Assembly: GCA_963770375.1 (NCBI GenBank)
Contig: CAVYPM010000001.1
Span: forward strand, 1 to 64,000
Source of the DNA: DASVBE01 sp963770375
Lineage (GTDB): Bacteria > Actinomycetota > Actinomycetes > Streptosporangiales > Streptosporangiaceae
DNA length: 64,000 bases
Direction: 5' to 3'
In this document: positions 48,382 through 57,716 of the stretch, piece after piece
Numbering within the stretch: the stretch's first letter is position 1
Layout: every line of letters starts with the position of its first letter
Made by a program: the position numbers and the translations under genes
Notes under the pieces: model-generated
What the model was told of the DNA's origin: nothing
What the model saw: only the letters and a program-made list of their open reading frames with translations
Databases searched by the model: none

Positions 48382-49613
48382 CTAGCTGAAGACCGTGCAG
48401 CTGAAGTCAGCGTGTAGCCGGCCGCGCGGAGCTGGCCGATGACCGCGTCGGCGTGCCCCGGGCCGCGGGTTTCCACCTGCAGCGAGACCTCGACCTCGCC
48501 GATCCGCAGGTGCGGCGAGAACCGGGCGTGCACCACGTCGAGCACGTTCGCGCCCAGGCTGGCCAGCTCGGTGAGCAGGGTGGCCAGCGCGCCGGGCTGG
48601 TCCGGCAGGCGGCAGCGGAAGCTCAGGTAGCGGCCGGCCGCGGACAGCCCGCGGCGGAGGAGCTTGTCCAGCAGCAGCGGGTCGATGTTGCCGCCGGACA
48701 GCACCACGGCGATCGGCGGGGTCAGCTTCTCCGGGAGGTCGAGCAGGGCCGCGACGCCCGCCGCGCCGGCCGGCTCGACCACCTGCTTGGCCCGTTCCAG
48801 GCACAGCAGCAGGGCGCGGGACAGGCTCTCCTCGGACACCGTCAGCACCTCGGCGCCCAGCTCGCACAGCATGCTCAGGGCCAGCTCCCCGGGCCGGGCC
48901 ACCGCGATACCGTCGGCCATGGTCGGCCCGCCGGTCACCGGCACCGGCGTGCGCGCGGCGATCGACTCCGGGTACGGCGCGACCAGCTCGGCCTGCACGC
49001 CGGTGATCCTGATGTCCGGGTCGGTGCCGCGGGCGGCGATCGCGATCCCGGCGGCCAGCCCGCCGCCGCCGACCGGCACCACGATCGTGCGTACCCCTGG
49101 GCACTGCTCGGCGATCTCCAGGCCGACCGTGCCCTGCCCGGCGATGATGTCCGGGTGCTCGAACGGGTGGATGAACACCGAGCCCTGCTCTTTGGCCAGC
49201 TCCTGGGCTTTCGCCAGGGCCTCCTCTATCGAGGCGCCGTGCAGCACGATGTCCGCGCCGTAGGACCGGGTCGCGGCGATCTTGGGCAGCGGGGCGCCGG
49301 CCGGCATGACCACGGTGGCCCGGGCCCCGAGCAGTGACGCGGCCAGCGCGACGCCCTGGGCGTGGTTCCCGGCGCTGGCCGCGATCACGCCGCGGGCCCG
49401 TTCGTCCGGGGACAGCCTCGAGATCCGCAGGTAGGCGCCGCGCAGCTTGAACGACCCGGTGCGCTGGAGGTTCTCGCACTTCAGGTACACCGGGCCGCCA
49501 GCCCGGTCGGACAGCGCCGCGGAGTACAGCACCGGGGTGACCGCGCTGACGTTGCGCAGCACCTCGCGGGCGGCCGTCACGTCCGCGAACCCGGTCTGCC
49601 ACGTCATGGTCAT
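48382..49613 (-). CDS. ilvA: Threonine ammonia-lyase with C-terminal ACT domain, frameshift at its end
   Basis: About 410 residues from ATG at 49613 (a TTG at 49625 is possible). PLP-dependent deamination of threonine to 2-oxobutyrate, first step of isoleucine synthesis, or catabolic. PLP lysine in RTGSFKLRGAY, SAGNHAQGVAL, the phosphate loop VVPVGGGGLAAGIAI, and VVLSGGNIDP. The ACT part SFRCRLPDQPGALATLLTEL is complete. The coding frame misses its stop and would run 900 codons antisense through hpd; one base over, the frame ends DFSCTVFS with TAG at 48382-48384. A base is missing near 48405. The short single-ACT form resembles catabolic or actinobacterial IlvA. Confidence 0.88.
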
Positions 49614-49659
49614 AGCGGCAGTCAATCACCCGGCCGCAGCGGCGGGCCGGCCGGTGCGG

Positions 49660-50634
49660 TCAGCCGCCGGGCCAGTAGCGGTCGCCGGCCAGCACCAGGG
49701 CGGCGGCGCCGATCAGGCCCGCGCTCTGGCCCAGGCCCGCGGGCACGACCCGGACCTGGCGGGCGAACGCCAGCCGGGTGTGCGCCCGGCGCGCCTGCTC
49801 GAGCGGGCCGAACAGCAGCGAGCCGGCCTGGGACAGGCCGCCGCCGATGGCCACCACCTCCAGGTCGCACAGGTTGGTGGCGGTCGCGATCGCGATGCCG
49901 AGCGCCGTGCCGGCCCGGCGCATCGCGGCCAGGCCGACCGGGTGCCCGGCCGCCCCGTCCGCGGCCAGGTCCTTGGCGGTGGCGTCGGGCTGGCCCGGCC
50001 GCCAGCCCTGGCTCTGCGCCCACGCGGCCAGCGCCGGGCCGCGGGCCACCGCCTCCAGGCAGCCGACCGCGCCGCAGCCGCAGACCGGGCCGTCGTCCGG
50101 GTAGACCGGCACGTGCCCGATGTGCCCGGCGTTGCCGGACGCGCCCTGCACCAGGTCGCCGTCCAGGATCAGGCCGCCGCCGACGCCGGTGGAGACGACC
50201 ATGCCGAGCATGTTGCGGGTGCCCCGGCCGGCCCCGCGCCAGTGCTCCCCGGCGGTCAGGCAGATGGCGTCGTTGTGCACGCGGACCGGGGCGGCGCCGA
50301 ACCGCTCCGCCAGCCGTTCGCGGAGCGGGAAGCCGCGCCAGGCGGGGATGTTGATCGGGGACACGAGCCCGGCGGGCCATTCCATCGGGCCGCCGCAGCC
50401 GCAGCCGAGGCCGGCGAGCCGACGGCCGGCGCCGGCGCTGGCCGGGAGGCCGGCCGCGTCCAGCACCCGGTTGATCAGCGCGTCGACGGTCCGCCACAGG
50501 CCCTCGGCGTCCAGGTCGCGCCGGGTCGGGGTCTGCTCCCAGAACAGCAGCCGGCCCCCGGGCCCGACGAGTCCCGCGGCGAGCTTGGTGCCGCCGATGT
50601 CGACGGCCAGCGCCGGCCGGTCAGCTTCCACCAC
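49660..50634 (-). CDS. ROK-family sugar kinase (glucokinase-like)
   Basis: 324 residues, GTG start at 50634 after GGGAGG. ATP-binding ALAVDIGGTKLAAGLV, catalytic region VRVHNDAICLTAGEHW, STGVGGGLILDG and the ROK zinc motif NAGHIGHVPVYPDDGPVCGC then GAVGCLEAVARG (CxCGxxGCxE). No DNA-binding domain, so an enzyme rather than a repressor. The substrate is probably glucose or another hexose; N-acetylmannosamine is an alternative. Divergent from the AAA gene across 82 bases. Confidence 0.87.
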   Translation of the reverse strand: MVEADRPALAVDIGGTKLAAGLVGPGGRLLFWEQTPTRRDLDAEGLWRTVDALINRVLDAAGLPASAGAGRRLAGLGCGCGGPMEWPAGLVSPINIPAWRGFPLRERLAERFGAAPVRVHNDAICLTAGEHWRGAGRGTRNMLGMVVSTGVGGGLILDGDLVQGASGNAGHIGHVPVYPDDGPVCGCGAVGCLEAVARGPALAAWAQSQGWRPGQPDATAKDLAADGAAGHPVGLAAMRRAGTALGIAIATATNLCDLEVVAIGGGLSQAGSLLFGPLEQARRAHTRLAFARQVRVVPAGLGQSAGLIGAAALVLAGDRYWPGG

Positions 50635-50716
50635 CGCCTCCCGCCTCCCGAGGTGCGCGAAGGTTCAACTTGCACATAGTGTCGAAGCGTTGCACTCAAC
50701 AAGCGAAGAGGTGTCC

Positions 50717-52138
50717 GTGCCAGCTCCGTCCGTCCCGCCGGCCGCGGCAACCGTCGGCCAGCTCCGGGCCAGTGACCACAAGCATGTCAGCGTCAAGCAG
50801 GAGATGCGGCAGAACCTGCTGGCCAGGCTGCGCGCGGGCGAGGACCCGTTCCCCGGCATCATCGGCTTCGGGCAGACCGTACTTCCCCAGCTCGAGCGGT
50901 CCCTGATCGCCGGGCACGACGTGATCCTGCTGGGCGAGCGCGGCCAGGGCAAGACCCGGCTGATCCGCACGCTGACCGGCCTGCTCGACGAGTGGACCCC
51001 GGTCATCGAGGGGTGCGAGATCAACGACCACCCGTTCGAGCCGGTCTGCGCCCGGTGCCGGCGCCTGTCCGCCGAGCTGGGCGACGAGCTGCCGGTGGCC
51101 TGGCTGAACCGGGACGACCGGTACGGCGAGAAGCTGGCCACCCCGGACACCAGCGTGGGCGACCTGATCGGCGACATCGACCCGGTCAAGGTGGCCGAGG
51201 GCCGCACCCTGGGCGACCCGGAGACCATCCACTTCGGCCTGGTGCCGCGTACCAACCGCGGCGTGTTCTGCCTCAACGAGCTGCCCGACCTGGCCGAGCG
51301 GATCCAGGTGGCGCTGCTGAACGTGCTGGAGGAGCGCGACATCGGCGTCCGCGGCTACGCGCTGCGGCTGCCGCTCGACCTGGTGCTGGTGGCCAGCGCC
51401 AACCCCGAGGACTACACCAACCGGGGCCGGATCATCACCCCGCTCAAGGACCGGTTCGGCGCGGAGATCCGCACCCACTACCCGATCTCGCTCAGCGCCG
51501 AGCTGGCGCTGATCAATCAGGAGGCGGAGGTCGCCTGGGACACCGGCGGCCCGGCCACGGTGCTGCCCGAGCACCTGATCCAGGTCATCGCCCGGTTCAC
51601 CCGGCTGGTCCGGGCGTCGCCGGCGGTGGACTCCCGGTCCGGCGTGTCGGCGCGGTTCGCGATCGCGGCGGCCGAGGCGGTGGCCGCGTCCGCGGTCCGC
51701 CGGGCCGCGATCACCGGCGAGGAGCAGCCGGCCGCCCGGGTCTGCGACCTGTCCTCGATCGTGACCACGCTGCGCGGCAAGGTCGAGTTCGAGGTCAGCG
51801 AGGAGGGCCGCGAGCACGAGGTGCTCGAGCACCTGCTCCGCCGGGCCATCGCCGAGACCTTCCGCGGCACGCTGGGCAGCGCCGACCTGAGCGGGCTGCT
51901 GGCCAAGTTCGAGGACGGCGGCTCGGTCGAGTCCGGTGACCTGGTCTCCGCCCCGGACCTGCTCCGCTCGATCGGCGAGCTGCCGGGCCTGGCCCGGATC
52001 ATGGACCGGCTCGGCATGGACGGCGGCGAGTCGCTCGGCGAGGCTGCGGCCGCGCTCGAGTTCGCCATGGAAGGCCTGTACCTGATGCGGCGGCTGTCCA
52101 AGGACACCGTCGACGGCGCATCGGTGTACCGGAGCTGA
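50717..52138 (+). CDS. MoxR/ChlI-like AAA+ ATPase
   Basis: 473 residues from GTG at 50717 (50711 also possible) after GAAGAG. Walker A VILLGERGQGKTRLIRTLTG; Walker B and sensor 1 in FCLNELPDLAERIQVALLNV and VLVASANPEDYTNRGRIITP; arginine-finger region LKDRFGAEIRTHYP. A cysteine pair cluster before Walker B (HPFEPVCARCRRL) is unusual for MoxR. It belongs to the Mg-chelatase ChlI-like clade that pairs with VWA proteins. Its neighbour 20 bases downstream is a VWA protein, so they form a chaperone-like module. No cobalt or magnesium insertion genes are nearby. Confidence 0.85.
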   Translation: MPAPSVPPAAATVGQLRASDHKHVSVKQEMRQNLLARLRAGEDPFPGIIGFGQTVLPQLERSLIAGHDVILLGERGQGKTRLIRTLTGLLDEWTPVIEGCEINDHPFEPVCARCRRLSAELGDELPVAWLNRDDRYGEKLATPDTSVGDLIGDIDPVKVAEGRTLGDPETIHFGLVPRTNRGVFCLNELPDLAERIQVALLNVLEERDIGVRGYALRLPLDLVLVASANPEDYTNRGRIITPLKDRFGAEIRTHYPISLSAELALINQEAEVAWDTGGPATVLPEHLIQVIARFTRLVRASPAVDSRSGVSARFAIAAAEAVAASAVRRAAITGEEQPAARVCDLSSIVTTLRGKVEFEVSEEGREHEVLEHLLRRAIAETFRGTLGSADLSGLLAKFEDGGSVESGDLVSAPDLLRSIGELPGLARIMDRLGMDGGESLGEAAAALEFAMEGLYLMRRLSKDTVDGASVYRS

Positions 52139-52158
52139 GGGAACAGGAGGGGCCGGCG

Positions 52159-54192
52159 TTGCCTGGCGGTTACCGGTACGGGCAGTACCACGACGGGCCC
52201 GACCCGCTGGAGGGCCCGTACGACGTCCGCGCCGCGGTCGACGACCTCGGCCAGTCGGTGCTGGACGGGTCCGACCCGTCCAGCGCGCTGCGGGACCTGC
52301 TGCGGCGCGGCCTGTCCGGCCGCCGCGGCCTGGACGACCTGCTCCGGCGGGTCCGTGAGCGGCAGCGGGAGATCCGCCAGCGGGGCCGCCTCGACGGCAT
52401 CCTGGAGCAGGCCCGGGCGCTGCTGGACACCGCGATCGGCCAGGAGCGGGCCGAGCTGTTCCCCGACCCGTCCGACGACGCCCGGCTGCGCGAGGCCGAG
52501 CTGGACACACTGCCGGACGACACGTCCAAGGCGATCCGGGCGCTGGCCGACTACGACTGGCGGTCCCCGGCGGCCAGGGAGACCTTCGAGAAGCTGAAGG
52601 ACCTGCTGCGGCGGGAGGTGCTGGACAGCCAGTTCCGCGGCATGAAGCAGACCCTGGAGCAGCCCGACCCCGAGGCCATGCAGCGGGTCAAGGACATGAT
52701 GGCGGCGCTGACCGGCATGCTCGAGGCGGACGCCGAGGGGCGGCACACGCAGCAGGACTTCGACAACTTCATGGCCCAGTACGGCGACCTGTTCCCGGAC
52801 AACCCGGCGAACCTGGAGGAGCTCGTCGACTCGCTGGTCCGGCGGATGCAGGCGGCCCAGCGGCTGCTGAACTCGCTGACCGACGAGCAGCGCGACGAGC
52901 TGGCCGGGCTGATGTCGCAGACCCTGGAGGACGCCGGGCTGGCCGCGGAGATGGCCCGGCTGGCCGACATGCTCCGGGCCCGGCGGCCGGACCTGGACGA
53001 CGGCTGGCCGGTCGACTCGATGACCGGCGACCAGCCGCTCGGCCTGGGCGACGCCACGACGGCCCTTTCCGAGCTGGCCGACCTGGCCGAGCTGGAGGAC
53101 ACGCTCCGGCAGGACTACCCGGGTGCGCGGCTGGACGACGTCGACGAGGAGGCGGTCCGGCGGGCGCTGGGCCGGCAGGCCGTCGATGACATGTCCGCGC
53201 TGCGCCGGATCGAGCGGGAGCTGGAGTCGCAGGGCTACCTGGACCGGTCGAACGGGAAACTGGAGCTGACCCCGAAGGCGGTGCGCCGGCTGGGTGATAC
53301 CGCGCTGCGCCAGGTGTTCGCCGCGCTGCCCGAGGGCGGGCCGGTCGGCGATCATGACCAGCACGACGCGGGCCAGGCCGGGGACATCACCGGCAGCACA
53401 CGGCCGTGGCGGTTCGGCGACGAGCAGGCCATCGACACCGCGGCCACGGTGCGCAACGCGCTGCTGCGCGGCGGGCTGCCCGACGGCGGGCGCGGCTTCT
53501 CCGGCGAGCGGCTCGACACCGGCCAGACGGGTGTCGCTGGTGACGACGGCGGTGCCGGCGGCCGGGTGCGGCTCGAGGTCGGCGACTTCGCGGTGGCCGA
53601 GACCGAGCGCCGCGCGGTGGCCGCGATCTGCCTGCTGGTCGACCTGTCCTACTCGATGCACCTGCGCGGGACCTGGGCCGCGGCCAAGCAGACCGCGCTG
53701 GCCCTGCACTCGCTGGTGCGGACCCGGTACCCGCAGGACGCCATCCAGGTCATCGGGTTCTCCAACTACGCCCGCGAGCTGCGCGAGACCGAGCTGGCCG
53801 GGCTGGGCTGGGACATGGTCCAGGGCACGAACCTGCACCACGCCCTCGTCCTGGCCGGCCGGTTCCTTGACCGGCGCCCCGAGCACAACCCGGTGGTCCT
53901 GATCGTCACCGACGGCGAGCCGACCGCCCACCTGCGCCGGGACGGGTCGTTCGAGTTCGACTGGCCGCCCGCGCCGGAGACGCTGGAGCTGACGCTGGCC
54001 GAGGTCGACAAGATGACCCGGCGGCACGCCACGCTGAACGTGTTCATGCTGGCCGAGGACGAGCGGCTGGCCGAGTTCGTGGACGAGGTAGCCAGGCGCA
54101 ACGGCGGCCGCGTGCTCCAGGCCCGGGCCGACAGCCTGGGCGAATATGTGGTGCGGGACTTCATCCGCGCCCGGCGGGAGGCCCGCCGCTAG
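52159..54192 (+). CDS. VWA-domain protein, partner of the AAA+ ATPase
   Basis: 677 residues from TTG at 52159 after AGGAGGGG. A long charged helical N-terminal region (about 1-440; RQREIRQRGRLDGILEQARA, QAAQRLLNSLTDEQRDELAG) precedes a C-terminal von Willebrand A domain with the MIDAS motif LVDLSYSMHLRG (DxSxS), the later Thr in QGTNLHHALVLAG, and the Asp in VLIVTDGEPTAH. ChlD/CoxE-like architecture: VWA proteins bind targets through Mg2+ and are remodelled by the partner AAA+ ATPase. The specific client is unknown. The stop lies inside a strong hairpin. Confidence 0.85.
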   Translation: MPGGYRYGQYHDGPDPLEGPYDVRAAVDDLGQSVLDGSDPSSALRDLLRRGLSGRRGLDDLLRRVRERQREIRQRGRLDGILEQARALLDTAIGQERAELFPDPSDDARLREAELDTLPDDTSKAIRALADYDWRSPAARETFEKLKDLLRREVLDSQFRGMKQTLEQPDPEAMQRVKDMMAALTGMLEADAEGRHTQQDFDNFMAQYGDLFPDNPANLEELVDSLVRRMQAAQRLLNSLTDEQRDELAGLMSQTLEDAGLAAEMARLADMLRARRPDLDDGWPVDSMTGDQPLGLGDATTALSELADLAELEDTLRQDYPGARLDDVDEEAVRRALGRQAVDDMSALRRIERELESQGYLDRSNGKLELTPKAVRRLGDTALRQVFAALPEGGPVGDHDQHDAGQAGDITGSTRPWRFGDEQAIDTAATVRNALLRGGLPDGGRGFSGERLDTGQTGVAGDDGGAGGRVRLEVGDFAVAETERRAVAAICLLVDLSYSMHLRGTWAAAKQTALALHSLVRTRYPQDAIQVIGFSNYARELRETELAGLGWDMVQGTNLHHALVLAGRFLDRRPEHNPVVLIVTDGEPTAHLRRDGSFEFDWPPAPETLELTLAEVDKMTRRHATLNVFMLAEDERLAEFVDEVARRNGGRVLQARADSLGEYVVRDFIRARREARR

Positions 54193-54220
54193 CGTCCGGT
54201 CCCGGCGGACGCTAGCGGCG
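54184..54220 (+). terminator. Perfect hairpin overlapping the VWA gene stop
   Basis: CGCCGCTAGCGTCCG (54184-54198), 7-base loop, CGGACGCTAGCGGCG (54206-54220). The stop TAG (54190-54192) is inside the left arm. Confidence 0.8.
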
Positions 54221-54276
54221 CCCCGGCGCGTGCGGCGGGCGCGCAGTGCCCACCCCATGGCCCCTAGGATCGGAAG

Positions 54277-54864
54277 ATGTCGTTTACCGACCGCCTGGTG
54301 CTGTGGCTGCACATCGGTTTCGCGATCTTCGCGCTCGGGCCGGTGACGATCGCGGTGCTGTCCACGCCGCGCTACATCCGCGGCGGCAACCCGGTGATCG
54401 TCGGCTACCTGCTGCGCACGACCCGGATCTACACGCTGGTCTCGCTGGGCGTGCTGGTCTTCGGCCTGGTGTCCGCGCAGCAGCACAAGGAGTTCAGCAA
54501 GCCCTGGCTGACCATCTCGATGACCCTGTTCGTGGTCGCCCTGGTCCTGCTCGTGATCATCATGCGCGACCAGCGCCGCGCCGTGCACGCCCTGCAGCTG
54601 GCGGAGGCCCAGGCCACGCCGGTGGCCACCCCCGGCACAGCGGTCCGCCCGGCTGAGGGCCCCTCCGACGCCGCCGAAGAGGCAGCCGACAACGCCGAAG
54701 CCGCCGGCAGCGTCCCCGACACCGACGCCAAGCCGATCGGCACCCCCGCCGCGGTCCACGACGCCCACCACGTAGCCAGCGTCGAACGCGGCCGCATCGC
54801 CACCATGGGCGGCGTAGTAGCCCTGATCTACCTGGTGATCCTGATCCTGATGATCTGGCGCTAG
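54277..54864 (+). CDS. DUF2269-like four-span membrane protein
   Basis: 195 residues. Spans: LVLWLHIGFAIFALGPVTIA, IYTLVSLGVLVFGLV, WLTISMTLFVVALVLLVIIM and a C-terminal VALIYLVILILMIW. The third and fourth spans are separated by a disordered Ala/Pro/Glu-rich loop of about 90 residues (QATPVATPGTAV to VASVERGRIAT). The family has no known function. Own start 57 bases past the VWA hairpin. Confidence 0.75.
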   Translation: MSFTDRLVLWLHIGFAIFALGPVTIAVLSTPRYIRGGNPVIVGYLLRTTRIYTLVSLGVLVFGLVSAQQHKEFSKPWLTISMTLFVVALVLLVIIMRDQRRAVHALQLAEAQATPVATPGTAVRPAEGPSDAAEEAADNAEAAGSVPDTDAKPIGTPAAVHDAHHVASVERGRIATMGGVVALIYLVILILMIWR

Positions 54865-54896
54865 TCTCGCTCAGCTCCGCTCGACTGAGGGCGCCG

Positions 54897-55940
54897 TCAT
54901 GAGACTGCGCTCAGTTCCGCGATGAGTTCGTTCAGGGTCGCGGTGATGACCAGGTAGGGATGGCTGCTCAGACTGTGGGCCTGGGCTACGTAACGCAGAC
55001 GGCCGCTAGCCAGGTCCGTAGTGATGCGGTAGCCGGGGTGGCGGGCCATCGCGCGCTCCAGCTCGGCGGCCATTTCCTGAGGGCTGGGCTTGCGGTAGGC
55101 AAGGACAGGGCTGGCTGCGGTCCTGCGGGCAGTGGCCGGAAGGGGCTGGTGGAGCACAGCGGCGTGCAAGTCGGCGGCCGGGCCCGGGGACTCGCGGAGG
55201 CTGGGCAGCCAGTAGTTGACCGGGACCACGCCAGGATGGGTGATGGGCAGCGCACCGCACATCGCGGCGAGCTCGTCGCGGCTGCGCGGATGGACCTGGA
55301 CGGGGACGCGGGCGTTGTAGGCCGCGGTGGCCTCGGCGATCGCCTGCGGAGCGTAGTCGGCGGTCAGGTGGGAGATCGCGATCAGGCTGCCAGGGGCGAG
55401 CGCCGCTGCCAGCTGGGTGATGATCCCGGCCGGGTCGTCGTTGTCCGGCACGAAATGCAGCACGGCTAACAAGAGCACGGCGACCGGGCGGGAGAAGTCG
55501 AGCACTGTGCTGGCTGCTTCCAGCAGCGCACCCGGGTCGCGGATGTCGCCGTGGAGGTAGGAGCACGGCTGGGCGCCGGGCAGTCCGGTGAGCAGGGCCC
55601 GGCCGTGGGCCAGGACAAGCGGGTCGTTGTCCGTGTAGACGACCCGGCAGGCCGGGCTGATCTTCTGGGCGATCTCGTGGGTCGGGCCGGGCGCGGGGAG
55701 GCCAGCACCGATGTCGAGGAACTGGCGGATGCGCAGGCCCGCGGCGGCGTACCCGGTGACCCGCTGCCCGAACATGCGGTTCGCCCTGGCCCCAGCGACG
55801 ACCTCAGGCCGGGCTTCGGCAACAGCATCAGCCACTTCGCGGTCGGCTGGGTAGTGGTCTTTGCCGCCTAACCAGAAGGAGTACACCCGCGCCGGATGCG
55901 CCACCCTCGGGTCGAACTCGTTGCTGGCTGCGGCAGGCAT
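54897..55940 (-). CDS. DUF574-family SAM-dependent methyltransferase with a C-terminal extension
   Basis: 347 residues from ATG at 55938-55940 (MPAAASNEFDPRVAHPARVY) after GGAAGGGG. Actinomycete SAM methyltransferase (PF04672): VAHPARVYSFWLGGKDHYPA, RQFLDIGAGLPAPGPTHEIA (SAM site), VVYTDNDPLVLAHGRALL, HFVPDNDDPAGII. Family members usually end near residue 270; here about 65 more residues follow (MAAELERAMARHPGYRITTD, VITATLNELIAEL), resembling a small separate domain. Substrate unknown. It lies divergent from the DUF6879/XRE locus, an association common in streptomycetes. Confidence 0.85.
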   Translation of the reverse strand: MPAAASNEFDPRVAHPARVYSFWLGGKDHYPADREVADAVAEARPEVVAGARANRMFGQRVTGYAAAGLRIRQFLDIGAGLPAPGPTHEIAQKISPACRVVYTDNDPLVLAHGRALLTGLPGAQPCSYLHGDIRDPGALLEAASTVLDFSRPVAVLLLAVLHFVPDNDDPAGIITQLAAALAPGSLIAISHLTADYAPQAIAEATAAYNARVPVQVHPRSRDELAAMCGALPITHPGVVPVNYWLPSLRESPGPAADLHAAVLHQPLPATARRTAASPVLAYRKPSPQEMAAELERAMARHPGYRITTDLASGRLRYVAQAHSLSSHPYLVITATLNELIAELSAVS

Positions 55941-56086
55941 GGGCGCTGGCCCCTTCCGGTAGGCGCGTAACTGATGGCCAGCGTAGAACCGAATGCGCGA
56001 ATGTTCAAGAAAGTTTCTAAATTGTTCTAGACAGTTGAGCACGCGCGGGAGAGCATGGGATCTACCGACTCATCAGGAGGCCAGCG

Positions 56087-56288
56087 ATGGACATCGAGTT
56101 CCAGTGGAAGACCGCCGAATCGAACATCGACAACTGCCCGGCCCGGTACAAGGCGCCCGGCGGTTACGTCATCCAGGGGCGACAGCTCGATGCGGCGACC
56201 CGTGCCCAGTTACGGAACCTGGGCGCCAGACGAGGACGCCGTCTGGGTGCCCAGCGACGTTATCGACGGCCCGGATCCGCGGGCCTGA
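56087..56288 (+). CDS. Small uncharacterised protein upstream of DUF6879, one frameshift
   Basis: About 67 codons from ATG at 56087, six bases after AGGAGG. Reads MDIEFQWKTAESNIDNCPAR, CPARYKAPGGYVIQGRQLDA and RAQLRNLGA. One extra base near 56225 then shifts to DEDAVWVPSDVIDGPDPRA, stop at 56286-56288; the span (202 bases) is one over a multiple of three. Soluble; no family recognised. It ends two bases before the start of the DUF6879 gene, so it is in one operon. Confidence 0.65.
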
Positions 56289-56290
56289 CC

Positions 56291-56827
56291 GTGCCGGGGC
56301 ACCCGATCACCGAGGCCGAGTTCAGCCAGCTGATGGCGTCGTTCAGCCGCTCGGCCTGGCGGCTGGAGACCTACGACACCTACCACCTGGACTATGAGGC
56401 GGCCGACTTCGAGCAGTTCCTGGCGGGCCGGTCCGCACCTCCCACCGAGATCAGCTGGTGGCGGCCATGGCTGGACATGGTCACCGCAATGACCCGCGAG
56501 GGGAAGCGGATCGGCCGGGTTCGCATCCTGGCCGAGCCGCCGACCGACTATCAGCGCTGGGAACTGTGGGCCGCGCCTGGCATGCGGACGCTGGCGAGCA
56601 GATCGGATACCTGGGTCGCAGCCAGGCCATCGCTCTGGGCTTGCCCACTAGGTCATGACTGGTGGCTGCTGGACGAGCAGGCCGTGATCGTCATGCGGTT
56701 CGATGAGACGGGCCGGATAGCGGGCAAGGAACTCGTGACCGACCCGGGTATCGTCGCTCAGCATCGAGAATGGCGTGACCTCGCTGTCCGGCACGCCATC
56801 CCGGCGGAGGAGTTCACCGCCGCCTGA
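56291..56827 (+). CDS. DUF6879-family protein with two compensating frameshifts
   Basis: 179 codons from GTG at 56291 (VPGHPITEAEFSQLM). Recognised as DUF6879 by FSRSAWRLETYDTYHLDYEA, RVRILAEPPTDYQRWELWAA, HDWWLLDEQAVIVMRFDETG and VRHAIPAEEFTAA. Between about 56575 and 56655 the family-like residues (DAGEQIGYLGRSQAIALGLP) are in the next frame, so a shift and a reverse shift bracket 25 or so residues. The net length is still a multiple of three. DUF6879 genes usually pair with an XRE/DUF5753 regulator, here 17 bases downstream. Confidence 0.8.
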   Translation: MPGHPITEAEFSQLMASFSRSAWRLETYDTYHLDYEAADFEQFLAGRSAPPTEISWWRPWLDMVTAMTREGKRIGRVRILAEPPTDYQRWELWAAPGMRTLASRSDTWVAARPSLWACPLGHDWWLLDEQAVIVMRFDETGRIAGKELVTDPGIVAQHREWRDLAVRHAIPAEEFTAA

Positions 56828-56843
56828 CCCAAGGAAGCCGCCA

Positions 56844-57690
56844 TTGCCGTCTACCGCCGACTGGCTCAACATGCCTGGCGGCCTCGCTGAGCGCCTGCTG
56901 CTCCTTCGTAAGGCCGCCGGGCTGACTGGCCAGGAGCTAGCAGGGCAACTGCGCTGGGCCCGGTCGAAGATCTCCAAGCTGGAGAACGGGCGTCAGATGC
57001 CCACCAGCGCCGACATCACAGCCTGGGCTCAAGCCTGCGGCGATCCGGGCGCGCGCCACTGAACTACTGATCATGCTGGCCGAGGGCCATGCCGTCGAGA
57101 GGCAGCACCGCCATTGGGGCCGCAGCGGGCATGCCCAGATCCAGCACGACCTCGACGCGATGGTCCGCCAGGCTTCGCTGATCCGGAACGCGGAAGCGCT
57201 GTTCGTCCCCGGCCTGCTCCAGACCGCTGGCTACGCCCGCTCCCGGATGGAGGAAGCCGTCCGCCTGCACGGCTTCGACGAGGCCGGCATCGACACGGCA
57301 GTCGCCGCCCGCCTCCGGCGCCAGGAGGCCCTCTACGACGTCGGCCGCACGTTCGAGTTCATCATCTGCGACGCCGCCCTCCAGGTCGTGCTCTGCCCAC
57401 CCGAGGACATGGCCGGCCAGCTCGACCGTCTGCTGATGGTGTCCGGCCTGCCCAACGTCACCCTCGGCATCATCCCGCTGCACCAGCGCCTCTCCGTCGC
57501 GCCCATGCACGGCTTCCTCATCGCCGACGACGTCACTTACGTCGAGACCCACACCTCAGAGCTCATCCTGACCGGCGAGGAGTCAGCCCACTACGCCCGC
57601 ATCGCCGACGGCCTCCTCGCCGAGTCCGTCACCGGCGACGAGGCCAGGGAGCTCATAGTCTCCGCCGCCGCCGCACTCCGGCGCGGGTAG
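56844..57690 (+). CDS. XRE-family regulator with DUF5753 domain, one frameshift
   Basis: About 282 codons from TTG at 56844 after AAGGA (ATG at 56871 is possible). The N-terminal XRE helix-turn-helix (LLLLRKAAGLTGQELAGQLR, SKISKLENGRQMP) is followed by a frame change near 57057 into LLIMLAEGHAVERQHRHWGR and then the DUF5753 sensor region (FVPGLLQTAGYARSRMEEAV, RLRRQEALYDVGRTFEFIIC, ETHTSELILTGEESAHYARI). The span is one over a multiple of three. These regulators typically pair with small DUF397 or DUF6879 proteins; the small genes just upstream fit that. Confidence 0.83.
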
Positions 57691-57716
57691 CCGTAGCCCA
57701 GCCGGGCCCCGCCTGT

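Noticed and set aside
46893..49625. A 910-codon open frame beginning as threonine deaminase and running antisense through hpd
   Set aside because: After the ACT domain it only reads the reverse of the hpd and Lrp region. It exists because the natural stop at 48382 is one frame away.
51517..54771. A 1084-codon minus-strand open frame opposite the AAA/VWA genes
   Set aside because: Low-complexity antisense shadow; the plus-strand AAA+ and VWA motifs are clear.
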